64,000 bases of DNA from Caulobacter segnis. Its GTDB lineage: Bacteria > Pseudomonadota > Alphaproteobacteria > Caulobacterales > Caulobacteraceae. Numbering within the stretch: position 1 is the stretch's first letter; each line of letters opens with the position of its first letter. Location: NCBI RefSeq assembly GCF_023935105.1, contig NZ_CP096040.1, positions 3,782,001 through 3,846,000 on the forward strand, read 5' to 3'. This document shows, piece by piece, positions 1 through 9,095 of this stretch. A program made the position numbers and the translations under genes. The notes beneath the pieces are model-generated. The model was not told where the DNA came from and did no database searches. It was given only the letters and a program-made list of their open reading frames with translations.

Positions 1-926
1 CGGGCGCGGTGCTTGTTCTTCCGGAGAGCGCCGAAGCCTACGAGACCGCCGGGCCACTCGACCTTGGCCGTGTCGCCGGCTTCAAGGCGCCCGTGCCCAA
101 GGGGTTCGTGAAGTTCTCGCTGGCCGGCGTGCAGCTGAAGTTCACCGCCACCTTGCGCAAGGACAAGTTCGCCGCCCCTGCTCGAGCGGGCGATGGCCGC
201 TACATCGTCAAGCTCGATAACGAAAAGTATCCGTGCCTGCCGCAGGCCGAGTTCACCGGCATGTCCCTGGCCCGTCTGGCCGGCGTGCGCACCGCCCCCT
301 TCGAGCTGATCTCCACCCAGGCCATCGCCGGCGTTCCAGATGACTTGATTGTGGGCGACCACGCCCTGGCGGTCGAACGCTTCGACCGGCCCGGCGAGGG
401 GCGGCGCCGGCATATCGAGGACATGGCGCAAATCCTTGGAGCGGTCGGCGACCAGAAGTACGTCAAGGGCAACAGCGAGACGATCCTCAACATCATCGCC
501 CGGTTCAGCACCGATTGGCGCGACGACGTGCTCGAAGCCCTGCGACGGCTCGTCGTCGACGTGCTGCTGGGCAATGGCGACAACCACCTAAAGAACTGGT
601 CGTTCATCTTCCCCGAGCCCGGCGAGATCCGGCTGTCGCCGGCCTATGACATCGTCCCGACCGTGCTCTATGGCGACCGCACCCTAGCCCTGGAATTTTC
701 GGGGATCCAAAAGTTCGAGAGCATCTCGCTTCACCAGTTCGACCGCGTCGCGAGTTTCCTACGGCTCGACCCAGCCTGGATCCGGCGGGAGGCGAAGGCC
801 ACGGTCGAGCGCGCGCTCGATACCTGGCCGGCGGCTTTGGCCGACCTGCCGCTCACCGATCAGCAGCGCTGGTTCCTCATCGGACGATGGGAAGACCTGA
901 CGCTGGTGGGGGAGACGCGCGGCTGA
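1..926 (+). CDS. HipA-family serine/threonine kinase, C-terminal part
   Basis: The gene enters the window from the left; the frame is open from base 3, so the N-terminus and any HipB partner lie outside. HipA-type motifs are seen in order: FSLAGVQLKF, YIVKL, AVERFDR, EDMAQILG, the catalytic-loop-like LLGNGDNHLKNW and the metal-binding-like LSPAYDIVPT. HipA kinases phosphorylate tRNA synthetases or other proteins and are usually the toxin of a type II toxin-antitoxin pair. The key lysine (YIVKL) and the two aspartates are present, so the kinase looks intact in the part visible. Which target it has, and whether it still has an antitoxin, cannot be seen. Confidence 0.85.
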   Translation, partial: GAVLVLPESAEAYETAGPLDLGRVAGFKAPVPKGFVKFSLAGVQLKFTATLRKDKFAAPARAGDGRYIVKLDNEKYPCLPQAEFTGMSLARLAGVRTAPFELISTQAIAGVPDDLIVGDHALAVERFDRPGEGRRRHIEDMAQILGAVGDQKYVKGNSETILNIIARFSTDWRDDVLEALRRLVVDVLLGNGDNHLKNWSFIFPEPGEIRLSPAYDIVPTVLYGDRTLALEFSGIQKFESISLHQFDRVASFLRLDPAWIRREAKATVERALDTWPAALADLPLTDQQRWFLIGRWEDLTLVGETRG

Positions 927-1016
927 AACTCGCCAGCTTAGTAGGATCTCGACGGGCTCGTGGCCTGGCGCGCCGGGACCTTGGTGTTTCTGGCCAGCCA
1001 TCCTGGAGGTCGTCGA

Positions 1017-1658
1017 ATGGACCTTGTTCTACATATCTTCAAGGGCCAGTGGACCAACCACGCCGCCTGGATTGTCAACGGCGCCTACTTCTCGTTCCAC
1101 CCGAGCAAGTCGCTGGTCGCGGACCTGGGCAGCCGGGAGCTGCCGCTTCCCGCTGGCGTGGCGCAGGGCCAGGTGCGAGCGTTCGAGCCGGAGTTCCGCT
1201 CGCCCGACGCCGACGAAGCGCTTTTTGGCGCGGCTGCGGAGACGATCGCGCTCGAAGGGTTGAAGGTGGCCCGCGCTGGCCAGATGGCAGACGATTTCTT
1301 CCAACTGAAGATGCCCTACATCCTCTGGGATCCTGGCCAGGTCGGCGTGATCAACTGCGTCACGTCCTCGATCCTGATCCTGAACGCGGCCCTGCCGTGC
1401 GATCTCCCAGTGGCCTGGAACGCCAAGTGGGGGGACATCTTCCGTCGCCTTCGCGTCAGCGCGGTCCAGGGCGGCAATTGGGCTCACGACGCGATCGTGC
1501 GGCCCGAACCCAATCTGATGCATGTACATCATCTGGCCGAACTGGCGCGCGACTGGGCCGATGAGGTGGCCCAAACAGAGGTCGATTGGGTCCGCGGCGC
1601 ATTGCCCTCGCCAGGGCCCCTGGCCACGTCGCCGATCAACGACGATCCCGAAATCTGA
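1017..1658 (+). CDS. Uncharacterised protein, 213 aa
   Basis: The ATG at 1017 is chosen because GGAGG lies 7 bases upstream. No family is recognised with confidence. An N-terminal stretch, TNHAAWIVNGAYFSFHPS, and a central INCVTSS stretch with one cysteine are loosely reminiscent of LRAT/permuted-papain-like hydrolases, which pair an early His with a later Cys. This is a guess from pattern only. There is no signal peptide or membrane segment. It follows the HipA-like gene by about 90 bases on the same strand. Confidence 0.55.
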   Translation: MDLVLHIFKGQWTNHAAWIVNGAYFSFHPSKSLVADLGSRELPLPAGVAQGQVRAFEPEFRSPDADEALFGAAAETIALEGLKVARAGQMADDFFQLKMPYILWDPGQVGVINCVTSSILILNAALPCDLPVAWNAKWGDIFRRLRVSAVQGGNWAHDAIVRPEPNLMHVHHLAELARDWADEVAQTEVDWVRGALPSPGPLATSPINDDPEI

Positions 1659-1996
1659 AACAAGGGAGGCGGCCTCGCCAGCCTCGGCGGCGACACCAGG
1701 AGCTTGGCGTCGTGGGCGGCGAAGGCGCAGTGGCCAACCAGCGTCCGCACGCTGGGCGGATCGTCGGGATCGCCGAGGCGGAACACGCCGTGGGAAGCGG
1801 CCGGTCCCGTTCAAGGGAGCGACCGCTTCACCGGCCCTGGGTGATCCGAAGGTCTTGGTGTCGGCCGCGCGCCAGTTGCTGGCGGCGGCGACGTCCTTAT
1901 CGCCGACGAAAGGGCCCTACCGGTGAATGAACGTGTGTGGGCGCGCCGTCTTGCGGCCGATCTGAAGGCAGGAAGATCTCGTTCAGGATCGACAGA
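1659..1996. other. Intergenic stretch with no convincing gene
   Basis: These 338 bases separate two convergent genes. Several short open frames cross it on both strands. The minus strand around 1690-1800 reads a coding-like peptide (VFRLGDPDDPPSVRTL) that could be a gene remnant, but I cannot assign it to a family and it has no ribosome binding site. No terminator-grade hairpin was found. Confidence 0.5.
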
Positions 1997-3766
1997 TCAA
2001 GGCCTCAGCATCGAGAAGCCGCCAAACACCTCGCGGCCTTGGAACAGGGTGAGCAGCACCTTGGCCTTGGAGATTTCGGTAGCGGGGATCGCGAAGATGT
2101 CGCGATCAAGCACGATCAGGTCGGCGCTCTTGCCGGCCAGGATCGAACCGGTCTGCTTGTCGAGATGGTTCACGTAGGCGACGTTGAGCGTATAGGCCTG
2201 CACCGCTTGGGCCAAGGTCACGCCTTCATCGGCCAGCAGCGGTTTAGCGTTGGCGTCGCCCGGCGCGATGCGCGTCAGGGCCACTTCGATACCTTCCAAC
2301 GGGTTCGCCGAGGCCACCGACCAATCGGCGCCGTAGGCGAGCTTGCCGCCTGCCTTCAGGATGCTGTTGGCGGGATAGATGTAACCGGCGCGCTTGGGGC
2401 CGATGCGTTCGACAGTGAGGCGCATATAGGGCTCGTCGCAGGCCCAGAGCGGCTGGAAGATCGCCGTGACCCCAAGCTGGCCAAACCGGGGTTGATCGGC
2501 TGGATCCACGACATTGAGGTGAGAGATCATCGGCCGCGTGTCGGTCATGCCGTCGCGAGCGCGCGCACGCTGAACCGCGTCCAGCGCCTCGCGTACGCCC
2601 CCATCGCCGATCGCGTGAAAGTGCGCCTGTAAGCCCTTTGCGTCGAGCTGCGTCACGGCCTCGGCGAGCGTTTCCAACGGGATCTGCGACGCGCCCTTCT
2701 CCGTGGTCCCCTCATAGGGGGCGAGCATGGCGGCGGTCTGTTGGGGGATCACGCCGTCGATGAAGAATTTCACCCCTGTGGCGCGAAGGCCCATCGTATG
2801 GGCGCGGTCGGTGAGCTTGAGGATGTCCGGCAGCTGGTCGAGGCCTCGGCCATTGTTCCATTGAAGGTCAAGCGCGGTGTGGACGCTCAGTTCGCCGCGA
2901 TCCTTCACGGCCTTGTAGGCGTCGAGCACGGCGCTAGCGCCGCTCGCGTCCCACTCGACCATGGCGTCATGCCAGGACGTGATGCCCAGGCTGTTGAACA
3001 GCTTTACCGTATAGCCAATGGCGGCTTCGCGGTCCTTGGCCGTGGGGGGCGGCGTCAACTTCTCCATCAACCCCATGGCGGCCTCTTCGAGCCCGCCGAC
3101 AGGCTCGCCTGTCGCGGGATCGCGATCAATCTTGCCATTGGGTGGATCGGGCGTCTCACGGGTGATGTTCGCCAGCTCCAGCGCCTTGGAGTTGACCCAA
3201 AGGGTGTGACCATCCGACTCGAAGATAAGAGGGCGTGCGGTCGTCACCGCGTCGAGGATCTCCTTGCGCGGGACGCCATTGGGTGGAAACAGCGCCTGGT
3301 TCCACCCGGACCCGAACATCGTCCCCTGCCCGGGAGACTTGGCGACGCAGTCGGCGATGATCCGCTGATAGTCCTCCAGCGACTTGCCCTCGTGGAGCGA
3401 GCATCTCGAATAGCTCAGCCCGCCAAAGACGGGATGGGCGTGGGCGTCACCGAAGGCGGGCATGAGCAGTCGACCGCCCAGATCGACAACCTTGGTGTTG
3501 GACCTTTTCAGGCGCGCAATTTCGGCGACCGAGCCCACCTCGAGGATCTTGCCGTCCTTGATCGCTACGGCCTGGGCCCACGGCTTGGCAGCCTCCACCG
3601 TGTAAACTCGGCCGTTGGTGAGGATCAGGTCGGGACCTGCCGCCGGCGCCGCCTTGATCTCGCCGCCGAGACCGGCGAGCGCGATGCCGATCGCCAAGCC
3701 AAGGCCCAGCGACCGTCCTTTTCCAAGCCTTGATGAAACGGGGGCGAAAACTTTCGTGCGCGACAT
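1997..3766 (-). CDS. Secreted amidohydrolase, YtcJ-like (amidohydrolase family 3)
   Basis: A metal-dependent hydrolase of the YtcJ/amidohydrolase-3 type, which cleaves C-N bonds of amides or related compounds. The start at 3766 (MSRTKVFAP) follows AGGAACGTTC and gives a basic N-terminus plus a hydrophobic run (LGLGLAIGIALAGLGG), a plausible signal peptide, so the enzyme is probably periplasmic. Seen motifs are GGRLLMPAFGDAHAHP (metal His pair), FHAIGDGGVREALDA and SHLNVVD, plus a late LAYGADWSVASANP. The length, 589 aa, is normal for the family. It lies 55 bases downstream of a TonB-dependent receptor gene on the same strand and may act on what that receptor imports. The substrate is unknown. 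Confidence 0.85.
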   Translation of the reverse strand: MSRTKVFAPVSSRLGKGRSLGLGLAIGIALAGLGGEIKAAPAAGPDLILTNGRVYTVEAAKPWAQAVAIKDGKILEVGSVAEIARLKRSNTKVVDLGGRLLMPAFGDAHAHPVFGGLSYSRCSLHEGKSLEDYQRIIADCVAKSPGQGTMFGSGWNQALFPPNGVPRKEILDAVTTARPLIFESDGHTLWVNSKALELANITRETPDPPNGKIDRDPATGEPVGGLEEAAMGLMEKLTPPPTAKDREAAIGYTVKLFNSLGITSWHDAMVEWDASGASAVLDAYKAVKDRGELSVHTALDLQWNNGRGLDQLPDILKLTDRAHTMGLRATGVKFFIDGVIPQQTAAMLAPYEGTTEKGASQIPLETLAEAVTQLDAKGLQAHFHAIGDGGVREALDAVQRARARDGMTDTRPMISHLNVVDPADQPRFGQLGVTAIFQPLWACDEPYMRLTVERIGPKRAGYIYPANSILKAGGKLAYGADWSVASANPLEGIEVALTRIAPGDANAKPLLADEGVTLAQAVQAYTLNVAYVNHLDKQTGSILAGKSADLIVLDRDIFAIPATEISKAKVLLTLFQGREVFGGFSMLRP

Positions 3767-3821
3767 GAACGTTCCTGGATACGACTGAAATGGACGGCCC
3801 TGGCCGCCCGCCAACGAGCGA

Positions 3822-5981
3822 TCAGAAGCGGCGGCGAAGCGTGGCTTGGATCGTACGATCCTTTCCAACCACGCAGATGCCGTCCGGCGGCGATGAGCTG
3901 GTGCAACTGGCGTAGTAGCGCGTGTTGAAGATGTTGCTTGCGCTGAGCGACAGGCTCCAGTCCTTGCGTTCGGCTTCGATCAGGGCGTCGACCAGCGTCG
4001 CCGATGGCGTGACGAACCGTTGGTAGGAGTCGATCTTGCTGCCGACATAGCGGACGCCGCCGCCAGCGCGCATCGTCACTTCGTCGGCGACCCGGAACGT
4101 CTTGGTCGCCCAGGCCGAGGCCAGATGCTTGGGCACGCCCTCGATCCGAGCGCCCACGCGGGTGGGATCGGTGTCAGTGAGCACCTTGGCCTTGGTGTAG
4201 CTATAAGACCCCATCAGCTCGATATCGCCCGGAATACGCAGCGTCCCTTCGACCTCGAACCCTTGCGAGCCAACCTGGCCAGTCTGAATGAAATTCTGAA
4301 TGTTGTTGGGATCCTGCGTCACATAGTTCGACTCCTTGATGTCGAAATACGAAACCGTGACCAGCGCCTGGCTGCTTGGCGCCCATTTCACGCCGCCTTC
4401 GTACTGGCGGCCAGTGCGAGGCTTGAACGGATTGCCGTAGAAGTCGCCGCCAGCGACCGGAAGGAAGGATTCCGAGTAGCTGACATAGGGCGAAAACCCA
4501 TAGCCCACTTCGGCGATGATCCCGGCGCGATAGCTCCAGTTGACGACGGGGTCTTCCTTGACGCCGTTCCGCTTCGAGGTCGCGCGGTCTCGACGCGCGC
4601 CCAGCACGATCGAGACGCGGTCGGCGAAGCGGATCTGGTCCTGCACATAGAGACCCGTTTGGCTGCTCCTATAGTCCAGGAAGTTCGTATAGCCCCAGGC
4701 GAAGGATGCCCCGTACTGCGGATCGTAGATGTTCAGAGACGGCGGGCTTGGCCCGTTGAAGCAGCCGAACTGACCCGCGAACCCGTCACAGGAAAAGCCC
4801 TCGTCCTTGTCCTGCTTGAATTTGAAATAGTCCACGCCCGCCAGCACGGTGTGTTGGAACGGCCCCGTATCGAACCGCGCCGCCAGACTGTTGTCGGTGT
4901 TGAAGCCCTTGGACTTCTCACGGTTCACGTAGAACTCGCGCTGCAGCAAGGTTTCGCCGACGTCGTCAAACGGGCTGACGTAGAAGGCTCCAAAGCCGTC
5001 CCCGTAGTCGCCATAGACCTCGCGATAGTCGGTGTTCATGCCGTAGACGCGGCTTCGGCTGCTGAACGACAAGACGCTGTTGAAGCGATGATTGACCAGA
5101 AGGGTGGCCGCCCAAAACTCCGTGTCGGCCCGATTGAAGTCCGGTTCGCCGGCGAAGAAATTGTAAGGCAGTCGCTCGGCGCCGTTCGCGGCGATGCTCT
5201 TTGAGATTGGCAGATAGGTCTGCGTACCCTGATTGTCCTTTTGATAGAGGCCAATCAAGGTGACGTCGGTGTGGTCCGTGGGCAACCATTTAAGGGACGG
5301 GTTGACCAGGACGCGGTCATCCGGCTGCCCCTTCCACTGCAACTCGCCATCACGGACCAGGCCCACGAAACGGCCCGAGACCGTGTCGCTTAGCGGGCCG
5401 GTGATGTCCAACTGCAACTGCTTGCGCTTGTCGGTGCCCAGCTGCGCGCCGATCTCGCCGCCGAATGCGGTTCTGGGCGTCTTGCTGACCGCATTGAGAA
5501 GGCCGCCCGCGCCGCCAGCGCCATAGAGCACCGCGGAGGGGCCACGCAGCACCTCGGCGCGCTCCAGGGAGAAGACCTCAAGACGCGCGCCATAGATGAA
5601 GTCGGGCATGCGTTTGAGGCCATCGAGATACTGCTCGGTCGGGAAGCCTCGCGCCGAAAAGAAATCACCCCGGGAATCGGCCCCGTTGAGCTCGGTGGCG
5701 ACGCCGGCGCTATAGCGGAAGACGTCCTGGAAATTCACGACCGTGCGGTCGGCAATCTCGGCGGCCGTCACCACGCTGATCGACTGCGGGATTTCGACCA
5801 GCTTGGTGTCGGTCTTGGTGCCGGCCACCGCCCGGCTCGCCCGAACAACCACTTCGCTGAGCGGGTCACTGGCCTCTTGCGCAATGGCCACGCCCGACGC
5901 TGCGCCCGCGCAGCAGGCCGACAGCAACGCCAGCTTCAGCATCGGTCGCACCAAACCGCGCCTCCCGATCTGCTCCTTCAT
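3822..5981 (-). CDS. TonB-dependent siderophore-type outer-membrane receptor
   Basis: A 719-residue TonB-dependent receptor that imports a ligand across the outer membrane using ExbBD-TonB energy. The start at 5981 is set by GGGGG six bases upstream, and a signal peptide ending near GVAIAQ follows. Next come a plug domain (VEIPQSISVVTAAEI, GFPTEQYLDGLKRMPD, LRGPSAVLYGAGGAGG) and a beta-barrel ending in the aromatic residue typical of the family (TLRRRF). PQSISVV and the RGF motif are characteristic of the FhuA/FcuA-like siderophore-receptor branch. It is probably co-transcribed with the downstream amidohydrolase, so a non-siderophore ligand is also possible. Confidence 0.9.
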   Translation of the reverse strand: MKEQIGRRGLVRPMLKLALLSACCAGAASGVAIAQEASDPLSEVVVRASRAVAGTKTDTKLVEIPQSISVVTAAEIADRTVVNFQDVFRYSAGVATELNGADSRGDFFSARGFPTEQYLDGLKRMPDFIYGARLEVFSLERAEVLRGPSAVLYGAGGAGGLLNAVSKTPRTAFGGEIGAQLGTDKRKQLQLDITGPLSDTVSGRFVGLVRDGELQWKGQPDDRVLVNPSLKWLPTDHTDVTLIGLYQKDNQGTQTYLPISKSIAANGAERLPYNFFAGEPDFNRADTEFWAATLLVNHRFNSVLSFSSRSRVYGMNTDYREVYGDYGDGFGAFYVSPFDDVGETLLQREFYVNREKSKGFNTDNSLAARFDTGPFQHTVLAGVDYFKFKQDKDEGFSCDGFAGQFGCFNGPSPPSLNIYDPQYGASFAWGYTNFLDYRSSQTGLYVQDQIRFADRVSIVLGARRDRATSKRNGVKEDPVVNWSYRAGIIAEVGYGFSPYVSYSESFLPVAGGDFYGNPFKPRTGRQYEGGVKWAPSSQALVTVSYFDIKESNYVTQDPNNIQNFIQTGQVGSQGFEVEGTLRIPGDIELMGSYSYTKAKVLTDTDPTRVGARIEGVPKHLASAWATKTFRVADEVTMRAGGGVRYVGSKIDSYQRFVTPSATLVDALIEAERKDWSLSLSASNIFNTRYYASCTSSSPPDGICVVGKDRTIQATLRRRF

Positions 5982-6154
5982 AAGTAACCCCCTTGCTAAG
6001 ATGTCGCCGAGACCCCGCCCAGGTGTTGAGACACCCCGTGCTTGGCGCCGCCCGTCAGCATTCAACAGCAGCCCTCGCCAGGGGCCTTGTGATTTTCAGG
6101 GTAAGGAGGGAGTGACAACGGGTAAGCGCCTCGGTCCTCGCCCGCTGTTCGGCG

Positions 6155-8872
6155 CTAGAACGTGGACGGGCCTTCGACAGGGATCAGCAATCCGCGTTCA
6201 CGCGATACGCGCACGGCGTCACGGCGAGTAGTCACGTCGATCTTTCGGAAGATAGACTTGAGGCGGTATTTGACCGTGTCTGGCGACATGCCGATCAATC
6301 GCGCGATTTCCTTATTGGAAATGCCCTGGCCCAGATGGCGAAGAATGGTGGCCTCAGCCTCGTTGAGGCCGTCCGGTTCGCCGGGCGCGGACCGAGTAGC
6401 GAGCGCCTTGGACAAGGCCTTGAGGAATCGCCCGCGGAACCGGTCGCCCGAAGCGGCCGCCTCACCGCCGCCGCTCAAGAACGGCTCGACGAAACCGCGC
6501 GCGTCAATGAAGGGACGCAGGAGGCCTTGGAACATGGCGATGCCCACGGCTTCGTCAAAGCAGGCTTGGCTCGCGGCGGTTTCGGATGAACAGCGCAAGC
6601 CGTAGGCCAGCAGAATGTTGACGTCGATCAAGAGCCGCCCGGCCCCATGCCGGCTGGCCCAACGCCGGAGCGCGCGCAGTTCGGCGATAGCCCCAGCGTG
6701 ATCGCCGTCCAACAGCGACAACTTCACCCGGCAAAGAGCCGCCGCGCAGGCGACGGGCCGGTAAACCGGCGACTCCTGCGCCATATCGTCGGCCAGCGCC
6801 TCCAGACCAATCTCGGCGGCGTAGACGCGGTCGGCATTCGCCTCGGGGCCGTACTCGATGAGCAGGTCAAGCTGACAGAGATCAGCCAGCAGCGCCAATT
6901 GGCGCAAGCTGCGGTGATCGGCGACGCGTCGGGCCCGAGCCAGGGTCGCATAGGCCTCGTCCATCGCACCGTCAGCCGCCGCGGCGCGCGCAGCGGTGAA
7001 ATAGGCCGCGGCATAGACGTCCACCCACCCGTCCGACTGCTCCATGTGCGGCAGCGCCCAATCGAGCAGGCTGCGGGCCTCGGCGCGGCGGTCCTGTTCG
7101 TAAAGCAACTCAGCCTCGAAAGCCGCGCAGTTGGCCGCCAGATCTGATCGCTCGCCAAAGCTACTCGTGATCTGCATCCGCGCGGCCGCCAGGATGGCGA
7201 CGGCGTCCTCGTGCCGGCCCTGGGCGCGCCTGATGCGCGCCTCCAGAAAACGCGTGAACAGATCGCTGTAGAGCGATCCCAACGCCTGATAGTGGTCCCG
7301 GGCGGCGAGGGTTGGCTCCAGGGCGCGTTCGAGCCAGCCGCCCTCGAGATACTTCGCCCCCAGGGTCTCGGTGAAATTGGCCAACACGAGATGATCGTCG
7401 GCCGGCAGGGCGCGAAGCAGCGCCTCGCGGTCGAGCAGATCGTCCAGCGAGACAGGGACATTTTCATAGTCGGCCAGGGTGTCGCCGACGACGCGGATCT
7501 CAGTCCATAGATCCGCCGATAGGTCAACGCCGGCGGCCGCGACCAGGAAACGATCATAATCCGTCCGGGCCTTGGCCACCTCGCCCTGCTTGATGGCCAG
7601 ATAGACCCGAGCCAGCAACAGACGCGGCCGCCCCACGATGATCGCCTCGCGCAGCTTTCTAAGTCCTCGCTCGAGGATCGGCTGCAGCCCTTGCGGGATC
7701 AGCCGCCAGCCGCCCGCCTCCTCGATGATATCCGTGAGGATCCCGTCGTCGTTGGCGAGAATGGCGTGATCAATCGCTTCGGCCACTTCCCCGCGTCCTG
7801 CAAACCACCGCGCCGCCCGTCGCTGGAGCGAACGGAACTGACCGATGTCGCCGCGCGCCAGGTGCTCGCGCAGATATTCGGCGAACAGCTGGTGGTAGCG
7901 ATAGACTTTGCGATCCGACGACAGGGGCGTGAGAAACAGGCCTTGCTGCTCCAGCCGTTCCAGGATCAGCCATCCGTCATCGCGATCGCACAGAAGGTTC
8001 ACCACCTCGCCATTCACCCGGTCAACCAAGGCGGTTCGGATCACGATCTCCCGCATCTCATCGGGGAGCGTCGCCAGCACCTGTTCGGACAGATAGCGGG
8101 CAAGCTCTGAGTTGGGACCGCTGAACCGCGACACCAGCTGCCTTTGGTCGGCCCCGCGCTTGAGCGACAGGGAGGCGAGCTGAAGGGCGATCGGCCAACC
8201 TTCCGTGCGCTCGACGATGCTTTGGACATCGTCGCCGCCGAACGTCCCGCCGGCCCGCGACAACATCGCCTCGGCCTCAGGGGCTGAAAACTTCAGGTCG
8301 TCAGCGACCAGCTCGAGCATCTGCTCGGCCGCCGCCAGGATCGATTGGCCAAGCCAGGGATAGTCTCGCGAGGCGACAACGAAATGGCAGTTGGCGGGCG
8401 CCAGACGGATCAGCGCGGTGAGAAATTCAGTCACCGCCGCGCCTTCAGCGCGATGGAGATCGTCCAGGATCAGCACCACAGGACGCGGCTCGCGAGCGAG
8501 CCGGTTGACGATGGCCGAAAGGGCCGCGCGAGACGGCAGATCCGAAGACATCCGCTCGCCGCCTTCGGCCAAGCCCTCCTGCGGGCTATGGACATGCTCA
8601 GCGCCGTCGATCGCGAGCGCGATATATTGAGCCAAGCGCGCGAGATCGGCGTCATCGCGCTCCAGGGTGAGCCAAGCCACCAGGACGGCTTGGCTTTCGA
8701 GGCGACTACGCCATTGGGCGAGCAGACTGGTTTTGCCATAGCCTGCGGGCGCATGAATGATGGTCAGTCGCCGGCTCAGGGCCTCGTCAAGACGGGCGAG
8801 CAATAGATCACGTCGGATCTGAGCGCCCACCCACGTTGGCGGCGCAACCCTAGTATGGATCAAATCATGCAC
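6155..8872 (-). CDS. MalT-like LuxR-family ATP-dependent transcriptional regulator
   Basis: A large STAND-type regulator. It has an N-terminal AAA/NTPase module with Walker A APAGYGKTSLL and Walker-B-like VVLILDDLH, a long helical TPR-like region, and a C-terminal LuxR helix-turn-helix (LGQGISNKEIARLIGMSPDTVKYRLKS). MalT-type proteins oligomerise on binding an inducer and activate promoters carrying direct repeats. The frame can open at TTG 8911, but GTG 8872 with an upstream GGCGGGA looks better; the start is unsure. The gene lies between the TonB receptor/amidohydrolase pair (same strand, downstream) and the divergent hydantoinase operon, so it may control either. Helically phased repeats lie in the 8873-9095 spacer. 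Confidence 0.88.
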   Translation of the reverse strand: MHDLIHTRVAPPTWVGAQIRRDLLLARLDEALSRRLTIIHAPAGYGKTSLLAQWRSRLESQAVLVAWLTLERDDADLARLAQYIALAIDGAEHVHSPQEGLAEGGERMSSDLPSRAALSAIVNRLAREPRPVVLILDDLHRAEGAAVTEFLTALIRLAPANCHFVVASRDYPWLGQSILAAAEQMLELVADDLKFSAPEAEAMLSRAGGTFGGDDVQSIVERTEGWPIALQLASLSLKRGADQRQLVSRFSGPNSELARYLSEQVLATLPDEMREIVIRTALVDRVNGEVVNLLCDRDDGWLILERLEQQGLFLTPLSSDRKVYRYHQLFAEYLREHLARGDIGQFRSLQRRAARWFAGRGEVAEAIDHAILANDDGILTDIIEEAGGWRLIPQGLQPILERGLRKLREAIIVGRPRLLLARVYLAIKQGEVAKARTDYDRFLVAAAGVDLSADLWTEIRVVGDTLADYENVPVSLDDLLDREALLRALPADDHLVLANFTETLGAKYLEGGWLERALEPTLAARDHYQALGSLYSDLFTRFLEARIRRAQGRHEDAVAILAAARMQITSSFGERSDLAANCAAFEAELLYEQDRRAEARSLLDWALPHMEQSDGWVDVYAAAYFTAARAAAADGAMDEAYATLARARRVADHRSLRQLALLADLCQLDLLIEYGPEANADRVYAAEIGLEALADDMAQESPVYRPVACAAALCRVKLSLLDGDHAGAIAELRALRRWASRHGAGRLLIDVNILLAYGLRCSSETAASQACFDEAVGIAMFQGLLRPFIDARGFVEPFLSGGGEAAASGDRFRGRFLKALSKALATRSAPGEPDGLNEAEATILRHLGQGISNKEIARLIGMSPDTVKYRLKSIFRKIDVTTRRDAVRVSRERGLLIPVEGPSTF

Positions 8873-8974
8873 CGACAAATCCCGCCGTTCACCGGATGCG
8901 CTTCGAACCAAGCCCCGCGGCTGGCCCGTCGAGCCTAGGAGATCACCACGAACCGCTCAAGCGCGTCCGACCGT

Positions 8975-9022
8975 TTACCCATCGTGCCGCGAGGCTTACC
9001 CGTTCGGCGCCTCCGGTCACCC
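8975..9022 (-). promoter_or_regulatory. Three GGGTRA direct repeats spaced exactly 21 bp
   Basis: TTACCC occurs at 8975-8980 and 8996-9001, and TCACCC at 9017-9022, so on the minus strand there is a GGGTRA unit every 21 bp (two helical turns). The array sits between the MalT-like regulator gene and the divergent hydantoinase operon. Direct-repeat operators are known for MalT, so this is a candidate binding array for the neighbouring regulator. That assignment is inference from position. Confidence 0.4.
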
Positions 9023-9095
9023 GTTTGATGCGTTGCGCACCGCGACCAGCCCCCTACCCTGCCAGCCTTCTTAAGGACGGTGGCGGGGCGAGCTG

